Of a stretch of 64,000 nt of DNA, positions 51,132 to 62,541 are shown one piece after another. Position 1 is the stretch's first letter, and each line of letters starts with the position of its first letter. Source of the DNA: Metabacillus crassostreae (GTDB taxonomy: Bacteria > Bacillota > Bacilli > Bacillales > Bacillaceae); the NCBI RefSeq assembly GCF_016908395.1, contig NZ_JAFBDU010000015.1:1-64000 (forward strand), given 5' to 3'. A program made the position numbers and the translations under genes. The notes beneath the pieces are model-generated. The model searched no databases, was not told the DNA's origin, and saw nothing but the letters and a program-made list of their open reading frames with translations.

Positions 51132-51536
51132 GCATTACTAAAAAGCAGAACTATTTAACACCTACTGAATTCATGTAGATGAACCTTAAAAATTTGTGCA
51201 GTTTAGTGTTGACATACCAATATTCGCATGTAGATTACCAAACAATCCTATTTTCAAAATCACTCTAACAACCTCCTAATTTATAACTACCAATCTATTA
51301 ATTTGAAATTTATATATTCATTTTTGATATCTTCTAACTTTTTATCACTCTAGAATCTCTTCCATTTTTATTTACCTAAAGAGTTAAACTGATAAGCAAT
51401 AGCGTCTCTAACGTGGAAGAACTAATAATGCCTAAGTTAGTAATTAACGATAAAGAGCTCTACTAATATCAGTAAAGCTCTTTAGGATAAACTACTTCGA
51501 TTCTTTTCAAATAAGATACATTTATAACCAACTATT
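51132..51536. other. intergenic region after the IS remnant
   Basis: No gene is seen. A hairpin AAAGAGCT.../...AGCTCTTT lies at about 51450-51483, next to att copy D. Confidence 0.5.
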
Positions 51537-51690
51537 ATTACATCATGCCGCCCCGTAGGTTGCTAGAGTGTAATATTGTTAACATTGAGTGCAAAAAGTG
51601 TGGTAAATCAACGTTTCAAATGATTTTAGCTGTAAGATCTTTAACGAGTACTTACCGTTTTTTAAAGGATTGCGTTAGCAAAATGTTATC
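51537..51690 (-). repeat. att-like repeat copy D (core plus one arm)
   Basis: The core ATTACATCATGCCGCC is at 51537-51552. The right flank TAGAGTGTAATATTGTTAAC and GTGTGGTAAATCAACGTTT match copies A, B and C, ending with TGCGTTAGCAAAATGTTA near 51671-51688. The left side (ATTTATAACCAACT) is unlike the other copies, so only one arm is present. Confidence 0.75.
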
Positions 51691-51858
51691 AATATACTCA
51701 AACGCTATTTATATCTGCTTATTTAAATTTTTCTTCAGTTTTAAGGTTTTGGGGAAATATTAAATGCTCATCAAGTTGAACATTCAATAAATCATCCTCC
51801 ACTTCTATATGTAGTTCCTACAAACTAAACACTTTTCTAACGATAACCCTCTCTAAGG

Positions 51859-52425
51859 TTAATTCTTAAAAACATCCTCTATATCAACTCGAAAACCTTT
51901 AAAAAATCTAGATGTAACTTCACCTTTGCTTTTTTGCATATCATGTTGTTCATACATATTTTCATCATTGAGGGCATATACCGTTACTGCGTTCAACATT
52001 GGATTAACAATCCAATACTCTTTGACACCATAGTTCATATAGAGATTTAACTTTGTTATGAGGTCATGTGGCTGATTGGAGGGGCTTAAGATTTCAACGA
52101 TTAGGCTTGGAACACCAACATATCTAGCATCTGTAAAGCCACTTCTATCGCATATGATGCTGATATCTGGAATGACAATTTTGATTCCCTTCACTTTTTC
52201 ATCTTTTAATTCAATATCATATGGCGCATGAAATAATTCACATGGGTTTCCTTCAATAAAATCCTCAAATTTGTTCTCAAACTTTCTAGATATGCGTTGA
52301 TGCTCTGTAGATGGTGATGGTGACATATAAACAAATCCATCTATATATTCTAGTAACGCATCAGAGTTTTCACGGATTTGAAAATATTCATCAATTGACA
52401 TGGACTCAGTATGGTATTGATTCAC
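51859..52425 (-). CDS. Uma2 family (DUF820) nuclease-fold protein
   Basis: A 188-residue paralogue of the protein at 46307. It shows SMSIDEYFQIRENSDALLEYIDGFVYM, SPSPSTEHQRISRKFENKF, PDISIICD, LIVEILSPSNQP and VKEYWIVNPM (given as separate landmarks). GTG start with AGGTGA upstream. It lies alone between att copy D and groEL. Biochemical role unknown. Confidence 0.85.
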   Translation of the reverse strand: MNQYHTESMSIDEYFQIRENSDALLEYIDGFVYMSPSPSTEHQRISRKFENKFEDFIEGNPCELFHAPYDIELKDEKVKGIKIVIPDISIICDRSGFTDARYVGVPSLIVEILSPSNQPHDLITKLNLYMNYGVKEYWIVNPMLNAVTVYALNDENMYEQHDMQKSKGEVTSRFFKGFRVDIEDVFKN

Positions 52426-52671
52426 TTCACCTATCCCCTTTCCACTACTATTACTAATTTTATTTTAGCACTTTTGGTTTACTATTATTTACTTTTAAAT
52501 GTATAGGACCCTAAAAATGTAAATTTAAGGATTTATTTATTTAGAATTGGCTTAATTGTTCGATATATTAAGAGGGAAAGGTACTCTGTCCCTCGTCATA
52601 TTCGAATTCATAATGAGGAACAACTACACAAAATGAACATGGGACAATGAACCTGGTCCTACTTCCCTCTA

Positions 52672-52717
52672 ACAACATAAAAAAGACTACTTCCTTGTAT
52701 TTAGGAAGTAGTCTTTT
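52672..52717 (-). terminator. groEL terminator
   Basis: A 14-bp perfect stem (52681-52694 with 52704-52717, AAAAGACTACTTCC/GGAAGTAGTCTTTT) is followed on the minus strand by TTTTTTATG, 41 bp after the groEL stop. Confidence 0.85.
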
Positions 52718-52755
52718 CTATAAAGTTATTAAGATGACTGGTCTCAGTCGGCAAT

Positions 52756-54410
<1,655 letters not shown>

Positions 54411-54454
54411 TCAAAGTTTTTAAAAAAGTATTCTATGATATGTGTGCTGCAATC

Positions 54455-54739
54455 TTATCCGATAACAGCTAAAATGTCGTTTTCACGTAAAATTAAGTAT
54501 TCAGTACCTTCATACTTTACTTCAGTACCAGCATATTTTGAGAAGATGATACGATCGCCTTCTACTACATCAAGTGCTACTTTTTCACCACTGTCTAAAA
54601 CTCGGCCTGTACCAACAGCTACTACCTTACCTTCTTGTGGTTTCTCTTTCGCACTATCAGGAAGGACGATACCACTAGCAGTTTTTTCTTCTGATTCAAC
54701 TAACTCGATAATAACGCGATCACCTAATGGCTTTAACAA
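54455..54739 (-). CDS. groES: co-chaperonin GroES (Hsp10)
   Basis: 94 residues beginning with [20 protein letters not shown] after the initiator Met and containing the mobile loop ([20 protein letters not shown]). The TTG at 54739 is chosen because GAGGAGG lies nine bases upstream and the product then equals the usual 94-residue length; the frame is open six codons further up. First gene of the groESL operon behind CIRCE. Confidence 0.97.
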   Translation of the reverse strand: MLKPLGDRVIIELVESEEKTASGIVLPDSAKEKPQEGKVVAVGTGRVLDSGEKVALDVVEGDRIIFSKYAGTEVKYEGTEYLILRENDILAVIG

Positions 54740-54784
54740 GTGAAACAACCTCCTCAAATTGTTTAAATAGATAATTTTTCCTTA

Positions 54785-54811
54785 TTAGCACTCAACGTCA
54801 TTGAGTGCTAA
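54785..54811 (-). promoter_or_regulatory. CIRCE operator (HrcA binding)
   Basis: TTAGCACTC, nine bases, GAGTGCTAA: the exact CIRCE inverted repeat, 46 bp before groES. HrcA repression is expected. The rest of 54812-55195 shows no gene. Confidence 0.97.
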
Positions 54812-55195
54812 CACAATTTATATATTATATAACTTCTCTTTTAATTTCAAGTCTGAAGTTCAGATTTTTAATATTTTTTTATATTTCTCACTTCGACTTT
54901 TTAGAGTATGTTACATCTCCTCTTTCTATTCTAGTTAAACATTTCATTTTTAAACTTGTTTTCTTTTTTTAATCTTTTAATTGGCTTTTTTATTGAAAAA
55001 GTATAGCCAATTATGTAGTCGTACAGTGATTTAATCTGGGAGAAAATCCAGTAACAAATTTTTTGAATCAACAAACTTTACTAAAACAGACTTATCATAC
55101 ATAGAACTAATAATAGTTATGTTACAATAAAATTTGTTGTTCTTAGATTAACGCTTGATCACATATTATCGTTCTTTACTATAAAGGAGGCTTAT

Positions 55196-55924
55196 ATGAA
55201 AAAACATTATTGGCTGATTCTACTTACATATATGCTATTACAGCTCTCTGCTATTGTTGGAATTGGATTGTTTTCTTTACTCAATATTGGAGAAACAAAT
55301 ATAGAAAGATTCGCATATTGGACGATCTTAAGCTTCACACTAGCATTTCTTATTATTTTGTTTCTTTTAAGAAAAGAACGTACTCTCGAAAGCGACCTTA
55401 GAGGAGAAACCGCTTCTGTTGGTGTTTCAGTTGTCTGGGCTATAATTGGTTTCTTTTTAGCTATTTTTGCTCAATCTCTCGCTGCTAATATCGAAATTAA
55501 TCTTTTCGGTGTTGAGCCTGGCTCTGAAAATACCCAAATGATTTTGCGAGTTATTGAAGTTTCACCACTAGTTATTCTCGTAACTTCGATAATAGGTCCA
55601 ATATTAGAAGAAATCGTCTTTAGAAAAATCCTTTTCGGAGTATTATATAAGAAAACAAACTTCTTCATAGCAGCGATTATTAGTTCATTAATCTTCTCAA
55701 TATTCCATGGTGAGCCACAGCATCTATTGTTATATGCATCAATGGGCTTTACATTTGCCTTTCTTTACGTAAAAACAAATAGAATTCTTGTACCGATTTT
55801 TGCCCATGTTGCAATGAATACAATGGTTGTACTTGTCCAAACGGTTTTTAGAGAAGATATTGAAAAAATGATGAAAATGTTAGAAGAGCAACAACTGCAA
55901 GTGATTATTGGAGGATTATTATGA
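55196..55924 (+). CDS. ydiL: CPBP-family intramembrane protease, YdiL-like
   Basis: A 242-residue protein with about seven membrane helices and the CPBP (Abi/CAAX protease-like) motifs: PILEEIVFRKILFGVL (EExxxR), FSIFHGEPQHLL (FxxxH) and PIFAHVAMNTMVV (HxxxN). Members are intramembrane proteases; the substrate here is unknown. AAAGGAGG precedes the ATG. It overlaps ydiK by 4 nt and keeps the B. subtilis position next to groESL. Confidence 0.9.
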   Translation: MKKHYWLILLTYMLLQLSAIVGIGLFSLLNIGETNIERFAYWTILSFTLAFLIILFLLRKERTLESDLRGETASVGVSVVWAIIGFFLAIFAQSLAANIEINLFGVEPGSENTQMILRVIEVSPLVILVTSIIGPILEEIVFRKILFGVLYKKTNFFIAAIISSLIFSIFHGEPQHLLLYASMGFTFAFLYVKTNRILVPIFAHVAMNTMVVLVQTVFREDIEKMMKMLEEQQLQVIIGGLL

Positions 55925-56130
55925 TGAGAGCCAACCCAATTTCCATGGGGATTTTCTACTTAATCATGGGAATATTATTTACTTATTTAGCTATAAATAG
56001 TGCTGCAGAAGGACTTTTCACCTTCCCAACTATACTCCTTATGCTGATCGCTACTTTTGATATCGGTGTTGCCATAAGAATGTTTTCTTTATCAAAAAAA
56101 TTAAAAAGGAAAAGCAACGACAAAAAATGA
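55921..56130 (+). CDS. ydiK: small membrane protein YdiK
   Basis: A 69-residue protein with two membrane helices (about 10-28 and 38-55) and a basic tail ending KRKSNDKK. Overlaps the ydiL stop (ATGA), so it is translationally coupled. Conserved at this place in Bacillus; function unknown. Confidence 0.85.
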   Translation: MMRANPISMGIFYLIMGILFTYLAINSAAEGLFTFPTILLMLIATFDIGVAIRMFSLSKKLKRKSNDKK

Positions 56131-56153
56131 GACTGATTTCAGTCTCATTTTTT
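56126..56153. terminator. bidirectional terminator between ydiK and tatC
   Basis: Stem AATGAGACTGA/TCAGTCTCATT with A-runs and T-runs on both sides. It serves the convergent ydiLK and tatAC units; the tatC stop codon lies inside it. Confidence 0.85.
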
Positions 56154-56894
56154 TGCATTTTCTTCTTTAAAACGAAGCTTTTGTGCATTTCTATATGATA
56201 TTCGCGAAATCCATATACTAATTTCATAAAGGATAAACAATGGAATAGACACCATAAGATGTGACGTAATCTCAGGTGGCGTGATCAGGGCTGCAATAAC
56301 TAGTAAAACAAAGTAAGCATACTTTCTTACTTTTGTTAAAAACATCGGTGTCACTATCCCTAAACGCGTTAGAAACATGATAACCACTGGTAGTTGAAAT
56401 AAAATTCCGAATGGCATCGTTAATTGTAATAAAAAAGTGAAATATTCATTAATCCCTATCACTTGATTAATATCAAGATCATTTGAGATTCTTTCCATAA
56501 ATTCAACAACAAATGGAAAAAGAATAAAATAAGAGAAAGAAATACCCAGCAAAAATAATAATAGAGAAATTGGTATATAGCTTAGCGTTACTTTTCTTTC
56601 TTTTTCATATAAGCCAGGGCTAACAAAAGACCAAAACTGATACAAAATAATTGGTGATGTAATAACGAAGGCAATAATAAAAGCGAATTTCATATACACC
56701 ATCAATGGATCTGTTAAGTTAAATGCGTTTAATGTTAATGATTTTGCTTCTTCTGTATGCTGTAAATAAATAATAATCGGCCTTGAAAGTAAAAAACCTG
56801 CAATAACAGCTAAGAAAAAGAAAACGACAACAATAACGAGTCGTTTTCTTAGCTCTGTTATATGATCAATGACCGACATTTCATTTTGTGTCAT
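56145..56894 (-). CDS. tatC: twin-arginine translocase subunit TatC
   Basis: A 249-residue protein with six membrane helices, the receptor of the Tat pathway for folded proteins. N-terminal HITELRKRLV holds the conserved Glu of the signal-peptide binding site; FAFIIAFVITSPIILYQFW and FVSPGLYEKERK follow. It corresponds to TatCY of B. subtilis and lies 17 bp after tatA in one operon. Confidence 0.95.
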   Translation of the reverse strand: MTQNEMSVIDHITELRKRLVIVVVFFFLAVIAGFLLSRPIIIYLQHTEEAKSLTLNAFNLTDPLMVYMKFAFIIAFVITSPIILYQFWSFVSPGLYEKERKVTLSYIPISLLLFLLGISFSYFILFPFVVEFMERISNDLDINQVIGINEYFTFLLQLTMPFGILFQLPVVIMFLTRLGIVTPMFLTKVRKYAYFVLLVIAALITPPEITSHLMVSIPLFILYEISIWISRISYRNAQKLRFKEENAKK

Positions 56895-56911
56895 ATCGGA
56901 TTCATCCTATC

Positions 56912-57112
56912 TTACTTGACTTCTTCCCTTGTTTCTTTCTTTTTAGCATCTTGATCATCATCTTCATCATCAGCTAAACCTTTAGTTGCATTTTTAAATT
57001 CACGTAATGTATTTCCTGCAGCTTTACCTAGCTCTGGTAATTTCTTTGGTCCAAAAATTAGTAATGCTACAAACACGATTAATAATAGACTACCGATTCC
57101 TACTGTTGGCAT
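56912..57112 (-). CDS. tatA: twin-arginine translocase subunit TatA
   Basis: 66 residues: N-terminal membrane helix ([18 protein letters not shown]), hinge [10 protein letters not shown] and amphipathic helix, then an acidic/basic tail. Pore-forming subunit paired with TatC (TatAY-CY pair). The start at 57112 gives nine-base spacing to AGGAGG; the ATG two codons earlier is too close. Confidence 0.93.
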   Translation of the reverse strand: MPTVGIGSLLLIVFVALLIFGPKKLPELGKAAGNTLREFKNATKGLADDEDDDQDAKKKETREEVK

Positions 57113-57169
57113 CGACATCCACCTCCTTATTTGGGCTTTATAGACGAAATTCTTCTATAATAGTACTAT

Positions 57170-57814
57170 TTATTTTTCTTCATTAGGATAATGCTTTAAA
57201 AAGTAAACTAATGACTGCAGCTCTACAGCTAAGTCAATGTGATGAATTCTAATTTCATCAGGAACATTTAATCTTGCTGGAGTAAAGTTCAATATTCCTT
57301 TAATTCCTTTTGCTATAAGCCTATCAGTAATAGACTGGGCAACTGGTGCTGGAACAGTTAAAATAGCCACTGTTACATCATCAGCAAAGGTCTCCTCTAA
57401 ATGATCTAAATCAAAAACCGGAACACCACCAATTTCTGTTCCAATTTTATCTTGATCAACATCATAGGCGATAGAAATAACCGTATTGTTATTTTTCGTA
57501 AAATTATAATGTAAAAAGGCTGTCCCTAAATTACCAACACCAATCAAGCAGACTTTTGTCACTTCGTCCTGATCTAATGTTTTTCTAAAAAAGGATAACA
57601 AATAATTCACATTATAACCATACCCTTTTTTTCCTAGTGCTCCAAAGTATGAGAAATCTCTACGAATTGTAGCAGAATCTACTTTTACAGCATCACTTAA
57701 TTCAGCTGATGAAACACGTTGTTTGCCAGATGAATGTAAATTCTTCAAAAACCGATAATATAACGGTAATCTTTTAGCAGTTGCCTGCGGTATTTTTGAT
57801 TGCTCAATATTCAC
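57170..57814 (-). CDS. rex: redox-sensing transcriptional repressor Rex
   Basis: A 214-residue NADH/NAD+ sensor. N-terminal winged helix ([27 protein letters not shown]), then Rossmann domain with [12 protein letters not shown], and a C-terminal swap helix ([16 protein letters not shown]). It represses fermentation and anaerobic respiration genes when NADH is low. GTG start. It lies upstream of tatAC in the conserved order. Confidence 0.96.
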   Translation of the reverse strand: MNIEQSKIPQATAKRLPLYYRFLKNLHSSGKQRVSSAELSDAVKVDSATIRRDFSYFGALGKKGYGYNVNYLLSFFRKTLDQDEVTKVCLIGVGNLGTAFLHYNFTKNNNTVISIAYDVDQDKIGTEIGGVPVFDLDHLEETFADDVTVAILTVPAPVAQSITDRLIAKGIKGILNFTPARLNVPDEIRIHHIDLAVELQSLVYFLKHYPNEEK

Positions 57815-57961
57815 TTTTATCCCTCACATTCATACAAAACGCAAAGTGGAAACTTAGAAGCCTTCACTTTTAAATACGCGACGTCCTGTGCTTTAGAGAT
57901 AGACATATAACGAATGTCCAAGAACGGCGGACTTTTTATCTATAATTTGTTTTTTATTATT

Positions 57962-58450
57962 TTAGCTTTCTTCCCTGTGAAAATCTCCACTATTACCGCC
58001 TGTTTTTTCTACTAAGTATGTTGGACCAATAACCATTCCTTTATCAACAGCCTTACACATATCATAAACAGTAAGTGCAGCAATGCTTGCAGAGGTTAAC
58101 GCTTCCATTTCAACACCTGTACTGCCTTTTGTTTTGACAGTTGCTGATATTAATAAAACGTATTTGTTTTCATCTGTTTTCCAATCAAAATCTATGTCTA
58201 CACCTTTTATCGGAATAGGATGACACATTGGAATAACATTAGCTGTTTGTTTAGCAGCCATAATGCCGGCTACCTGAGCAACAGAGAGAACATCACCTTT
58301 ACCAATTTCATGGTTGGTGATTTTATCATATACTTCTTTTGTTAATTCAACACTTGATTTAGCAAGTGCCGTTCTAACAGTTGTTTCCTTAGCAGAGATA
58401 TCAACCATTTTCGCTCTGCCTTGATCATTAAAATGGGTAAATTCTGACAT
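57962..58450 (-). CDS. moaC: cyclic pyranopterin monophosphate synthase MoaC
   Basis: 162 residues. MoaC works with MoaA in the first step of molybdenum cofactor synthesis. Signatures are [28 protein letters not shown] and [20 protein letters not shown], with catalytic His/Lys in the expected positions (KAVDKGM). The ATG at 58450 has AAGGGG upstream and is preferred to an in-frame TTG two codons earlier. Confidence 0.95.
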   Translation of the reverse strand: MSEFTHFNDQGRAKMVDISAKETTVRTALAKSSVELTKEVYDKITNHEIGKGDVLSVAQVAGIMAAKQTANVIPMCHPIPIKGVDIDFDWKTDENKYVLLISATVKTKGSTGVEMEALTSASIAALTVYDMCKAVDKGMVIGPTYLVEKTGGNSGDFHREES

Positions 58451-58669
58451 ACACAAGTCCCCTTATATCTAGACTATACACTATTTTATACCATCTGTCT
58501 GTTTTGTTATTGTGACAATTATTTGAATAGCCATAACTCGCTACTATTCAATGAAATCAAGTAAAAAGTCATACAACCTACCATACAAAATTCACCATCT
58601 TAAACAGTGTCTTTGTTGCCCATATGCAGTTATTAAGCTACACTTAAAGCATTAGTAGAGGTGAAATAT

Positions 58670-60604
58670 ATGATATTACTACAAATAAATCAACTTAGTA
58701 AATTTTTCGGTGCTGATCCTATTTTAACGAATATTAAGCTAGAAGTACAAACAAGAGATAAAATTGCTCTTGTTGGTCGTAATGGAGCAGGGAAATCTAC
58801 CCTTTTAAAAATAATAGCAGGTCAGATCGCCTACGATTCTGGTGAAATGATTAAACCAAAGGATGCTACAATTGGCTACCTTGCACAAGACACAGGATTA
58901 GTATCCACACTTTCTATTTGGGAAGAAATGAATACAGTTTTCAAAGACTTAAAATCAATGGAAACAGAAATGAGAAATGCTGAACAAAAAATGGCTACTG
59001 TTGATCCTGATAAAGACGCACAGAAATTTGAGCAGCTTTTAAAGGATTATGATCGCTTACAGGTGAAATTTAAAGAAAATGGTGGATATCAATATGAAGC
59101 AGATATCCGCTCGGTTCTTCACGGATTAGGATTTAGTACATTTGATCCTAGCACAAAAATCTCTTCCTTAAGTGGTGGCCAAAAAACAAGACTTGCTTTA
59201 GGAAAATTATTATTAACAAGTCCTGATCTTCTTATATTGGATGAACCAACAAACCATCTAGATATTGAAACTCTTACATGGCTTGAGCAATATTTACAAA
59301 ACTATTCTGGAGCCATCTTAATCGTATCACATGACCGTTATTTCTTAGATAAGATTGTTACACAGGTTTATGAAATCAGTCGACATACTAGTACTAAATT
59401 CACTGGTAATTATAGTAGTTATTTAAAGCATAAAGCTGAAAACTATGAAAAAGAAATGAAGTCATATGATAAGCAGCAAGAAGAAGTTGCCAAGCTAAAG
59501 GATTTTATTCAGCGAAATTTAGCTCGTGCATCAACAACAAAGCTTGCCCAAAGTAGGCGTAAGAAATTAGAGAAAATGGATTTAATGCACAAACCACTCG
59601 GAGATGAAAAATCAGCTAATATTCAATTTGATATTGAAAGGCAAAGTGGAAATGATGTATTAAAAGCAGAGAATATCTCTGTATCCTATGACGGTGTCAC
59701 ACCAGTTATTTCTGATATCTCCTTCTCTATTTCTCGTGGTGATAGCATTGCTTTAGTTGGACCGAATGGAATAGGTAAATCAACTCTATTGAAATCTGTC
59801 GTGTCAAAGCTAGATTCCTTAACAGGATCATTTGCGATAGGATCTAATGTCCAAATTGGCTACTATGACCAACAACAAGCAGATCTCACTTCTAATAAAC
59901 GAGTTGTGGACGAGCTGTGGGACGAGTATCCTCATAAAACAGAAAAAGAAATCCGGACAATTCTTGGTAACTTTCTGTTTTCAGGAGATGATGTATTAAA
60001 GCCTGTTTCAACCTTAAGTGGAGGAGAAAAAGCTCGACTTGCTTTATCCAAATTAATGCTACAAAACGCAAATTTTCTTATCCTTGACGAACCAACGAAC
60101 CATTTGGATTTAGATAGTAAAGAAATTTTAGAAAATGCCCTAATCGATTATCCTGGGACCATTCTTTTTGTTTCACATGATAGATATTTTATTAATAGAA
60201 TTGCCACAAAGGTATTTGAGCTATCAAAGCATCAGCTAACAGAATATCTCGGTGATTATGATTATTATTTAACAAAACAAGAAGAACTGTTAGAGCATGA
60301 ACGTTTAGAACAATTGACTCGTGAAGGATCTTCTAATAAGAAAGCTGATACCCAACCAGAAGGCAAATTAAATTATCAACAAGAAAAGGAATTAAAAAAG
60401 CTCGAGCGACAAAAGCAGCGTAGAATTGAAGAAATCGAAAATGAAATAAGTGAAATCGAAGAAAAAATCGAAAAAAATGAAGCTTTACTATGTGATCCTG
60501 ATATCTACCAAAATCACGAAGAAGTACAAAAATTAAATACCGAAACCGAGCTCCTACAATCAAAACTAGAAGAATTAATGACAGAGTGGGAACAGCTACA
60601 TTAA
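58670..60604 (+). CDS. ydiF: ABC-F family ATPase YdiF
   Basis: 644 residues with two ATPase domains and no membrane helices. Walker A motifs are GRNGAGKST and GPNGIGKST, signatures SLSGGQKTRLALGK and TLSGGEKARLALSK, with the ABC-F linker between (about 240-320). A C-terminal coiled coil follows (EIENEISEIEEKIEKNEALL). ABC-F proteins act on the ribosome. This Uup/YdiF type is a housekeeping form, not a clear resistance protein. The ATG at 58670 has GAGGTG upstream. Confidence 0.93.
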   Translation: MILLQINQLSKFFGADPILTNIKLEVQTRDKIALVGRNGAGKSTLLKIIAGQIAYDSGEMIKPKDATIGYLAQDTGLVSTLSIWEEMNTVFKDLKSMETEMRNAEQKMATVDPDKDAQKFEQLLKDYDRLQVKFKENGGYQYEADIRSVLHGLGFSTFDPSTKISSLSGGQKTRLALGKLLLTSPDLLILDEPTNHLDIETLTWLEQYLQNYSGAILIVSHDRYFLDKIVTQVYEISRHTSTKFTGNYSSYLKHKAENYEKEMKSYDKQQEEVAKLKDFIQRNLARASTTKLAQSRRKKLEKMDLMHKPLGDEKSANIQFDIERQSGNDVLKAENISVSYDGVTPVISDISFSISRGDSIALVGPNGIGKSTLLKSVVSKLDSLTGSFAIGSNVQIGYYDQQQADLTSNKRVVDELWDEYPHKTEKEIRTILGNFLFSGDDVLKPVSTLSGGEKARLALSKLMLQNANFLILDEPTNHLDLDSKEILENALIDYPGTILFVSHDRYFINRIATKVFELSKHQLTEYLGDYDYYLTKQEELLEHERLEQLTREGSSNKKADTQPEGKLNYQQEKELKKLERQKQRRIEEIENEISEIEEKIEKNEALLCDPDIYQNHEEVQKLNTETELLQSKLEELMTEWEQLH

Positions 60605-60631
60605 ACAGTGAGAATTTCTCACTGTTTTTTG
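60604..60631 (+). terminator. terminator after ydiF
   Basis: Stem AACAGTGAGA/TCTCACTGTT followed by six T, directly at the ydiF stop codon. Confidence 0.85.
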
Positions 60632-60702
60632 TATATTGGGGTCTGCCCCCAAGTTTGCACATTTTTTCGACATATTTTTAGTACCTTAATTTAAGAAGTG
60701 AA

Positions 60703-60926
60703 CTTTCCACAAAAACAGGTTTTCCAACAGTTCATTATCCACATGAGAAATCCTTTATTTCCAACATATCAACAGACTTATGCACATTGTCCACAGTTTT
60801 CAGGATTTTTTATCAACTTATACACAGGCTAAAATTTATTGATATGACAGCATTTTTTATACTTTTACACATTTCTACAATTATCGTGTATATTCTGTGG
60901 ATAAGTCTGTTAGCAGTCTGGATAAC
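60703..60926. promoter_or_regulatory. DnaA-box cluster in the ydiF-tsaD gap
   Basis: Two perfect DnaA boxes: TTATCCACA at 60735-60743 and its complement TGTGGATAA at 60896-60904. Three more differ by one base: TTATGCACA 60778-60786, TTGTCCACA 60787-60795 and TTATACACA 60818-60826. Weaker ones occur at 60703, 60863 and 60918. As I recall, B. subtilis has a DnaA-binding cluster at the gcp (tsaD) locus, so this may be the equivalent site that titrates DnaA. Confidence 0.75.
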
Positions 60927-61026
60927 CCTCATTTTCATAAATTTATTCTGAAAAAATTGTAGATAGTTGACCTTTTTCCCTGTTAGTAACAGTGTTTTCA
61001 TACTATAACTACCATGACTTTCTTCA

Positions 61027-61055
61027 CAAAAAAAGCCTTCGACAAGTCGAAAGCT
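61027..61055 (-). terminator. terminator after tsaD
   Basis: A 10-bp stem with one mismatch (61034-61043 with 61046-61055, AGCCTTCGAC/GTCGAAAGCT) is followed by TTTTTTTG on the minus strand, overlapping the start of the tsaD stop region. Confidence 0.75.
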
Positions 61056-61056
61056 G

Positions 61057-62079
61057 TTAATAAGATGTTAATTCTAAGCCCGGATTTGCATTTAACGCTA
61101 AATCACTTCTAACACCCTTATCATATAAAACACTACCTGCAGCTGCTATCATTGCAGCATTATCTGTACAAAGTGCTAGAGGAGGAATGATTAATTCTAA
61201 TCCTTCTCTAGTCGCAAATTCCTTTTCTAATGCTGCACGTAAACCTTTATTCGCCGCTACACCTCCAGCAACCAATAACTGCTTTACTTTATATTTATCC
61301 ACAGCATATCCAGTTTTTGTGACTAACACATCAATAACACTTGCTTGAAAGCTAGCCGCAACATCTTTAGGATCAAGTTCAATATCCTTTTGTTTTGCAT
61401 TATGCAACGTGTTAATAACGGCTGACTTTAAACCACTAAAACTAAAATCAAAAGAACCTTCTCCAAGCCAAGCTCGTGGTAAATCAATAGATGGATTTCC
61501 TTCATGTGCTAAACGATCAATATGAGGACCACCTGGATAAGGAAGACCTAGTGTTCTGGCAACCTTATCGTAAGCTTCTCCTGCAGCATCATCTAATGTT
61601 TCACCTATTACTTCAAAGCTACCATGTTCTTTCATATAAACTAGCTCCGTATGACCACCAGATACAACTAATGCAAGGAGTGGAAATTGCAGCTCTTTTA
61701 TCAGCCGATTTGCATATATATGACCTGCAATGTGATGCACTCCAACTAGGGGAATATTATGTGCAAAAGCTAATGCCTTTGCTGCATTCACGCCTGTTAA
61801 TAGTGCTCCTACTAGCCCAGGTCCTTCTGTAACAGCAATTGCTGATAAATCTTCAAACGTAAGCTCTGCCTTTTGCATAGCTTCTTCAAAAACGATAGTT
61901 AGTTGCTCTACATGATGTCTTGAAGCAATTTCAGGAACAACACCACCAAAGCGTTTATGGCTCTCTATCTGAGATGCAACAACATTTGCTACAATTTCCC
62001 GACCATTTTTTATAATAGCTGCAGCCGTTTCATCACAGCTTGTTTCAATTCCCAATACATACTGATCTTTTTCACTCAT
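61057..62079 (-). CDS. tsaD: tRNA threonylcarbamoyladenosine transferase TsaD (Gcp/Kae1)
   Basis: 340 residues. Transfers the threonylcarbamoyl group to A37 of ANN-reading tRNAs with TsaB and TsaE. ASKHA signatures: [13 protein letters not shown], metal-binding [18 protein letters not shown] and [14 protein letters not shown]. The ATG at 62079 overlaps the rimI stop (ATGA), preferred to one five codons earlier. Last gene of the thiL-tsaE-tsaB-rimI-tsaD operon. Confidence 0.96.
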   Translation of the reverse strand: MSEKDQYVLGIETSCDETAAAIIKNGREIVANVVASQIESHKRFGGVVPEIASRHHVEQLTIVFEEAMQKAELTFEDLSAIAVTEGPGLVGALLTGVNAAKALAFAHNIPLVGVHHIAGHIYANRLIKELQFPLLALVVSGGHTELVYMKEHGSFEVIGETLDDAAGEAYDKVARTLGLPYPGGPHIDRLAHEGNPSIDLPRAWLGEGSFDFSFSGLKSAVINTLHNAKQKDIELDPKDVAASFQASVIDVLVTKTGYAVDKYKVKQLLVAGGVAANKGLRAALEKEFATREGLELIIPPLALCTDNAAMIAAAGSVLYDKGVRSDLALNANPGLELTSY

Positions 62080-62540
62080 TCTAAATTCACCCACATTATT
62101 AAAGCATCTTCTTGATTATCTGTATAATACCTTTTTCTTATACCACCAGTAACAAAGCCAACTTTTTTATAAAGAGACTGAGCGACATGATTTGATACTC
62201 GTACTTCTAGAGTTATCCTTTTCGCTTTCATTTCTTTACTTAACTGTACCGCAAATTTGAGGAGAGCTTCTCCAATATTTAGTCCACGATAATCAGGATG
62301 AACCGCAATATTTGTAATTTGTGCATCCTCCATGATCACCCATAAACCACAATATCCAATAATCTGTCCCTCTGATTCAACGACTATATATTTAGCAAAT
62401 AAATTTTGCTCTAATTCATATAGCAAAGATTCCTTTGACCAAGGAGCTGAAAAAGATAGTAATTCTATTTGGTACACTTGCTCGATATCTTCTTTTATCA
62501 TCTTTCTTATTGAAAGTTTATGATCCAATTTAGCCACCAT
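62076..62540 (-). CDS. rimI: ribosomal protein S18-alanine N-acetyltransferase RimI
   Basis: A 154-residue GNAT acetyltransferase. Acetyl-CoA motif [16 protein letters not shown], then [21 protein letters not shown] and the C-terminal [15 protein letters not shown] typical of RimI. It lies between tsaB (1-bp gap) and tsaD (4-nt overlap), its usual place in Firmicutes. Confidence 0.94.
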   Translation of the reverse strand: MVAKLDHKLSIRKMIKEDIEQVYQIELLSFSAPWSKESLLYELEQNLFAKYIVVESEGQIIGYCGLWVIMEDAQITNIAVHPDYRGLNIGEALLKFAVQLSKEMKAKRITLEVRVSNHVAQSLYKKVGFVTGGIRKRYYTDNQEDALIMWVNLE

Positions 62541-62541
62541 C

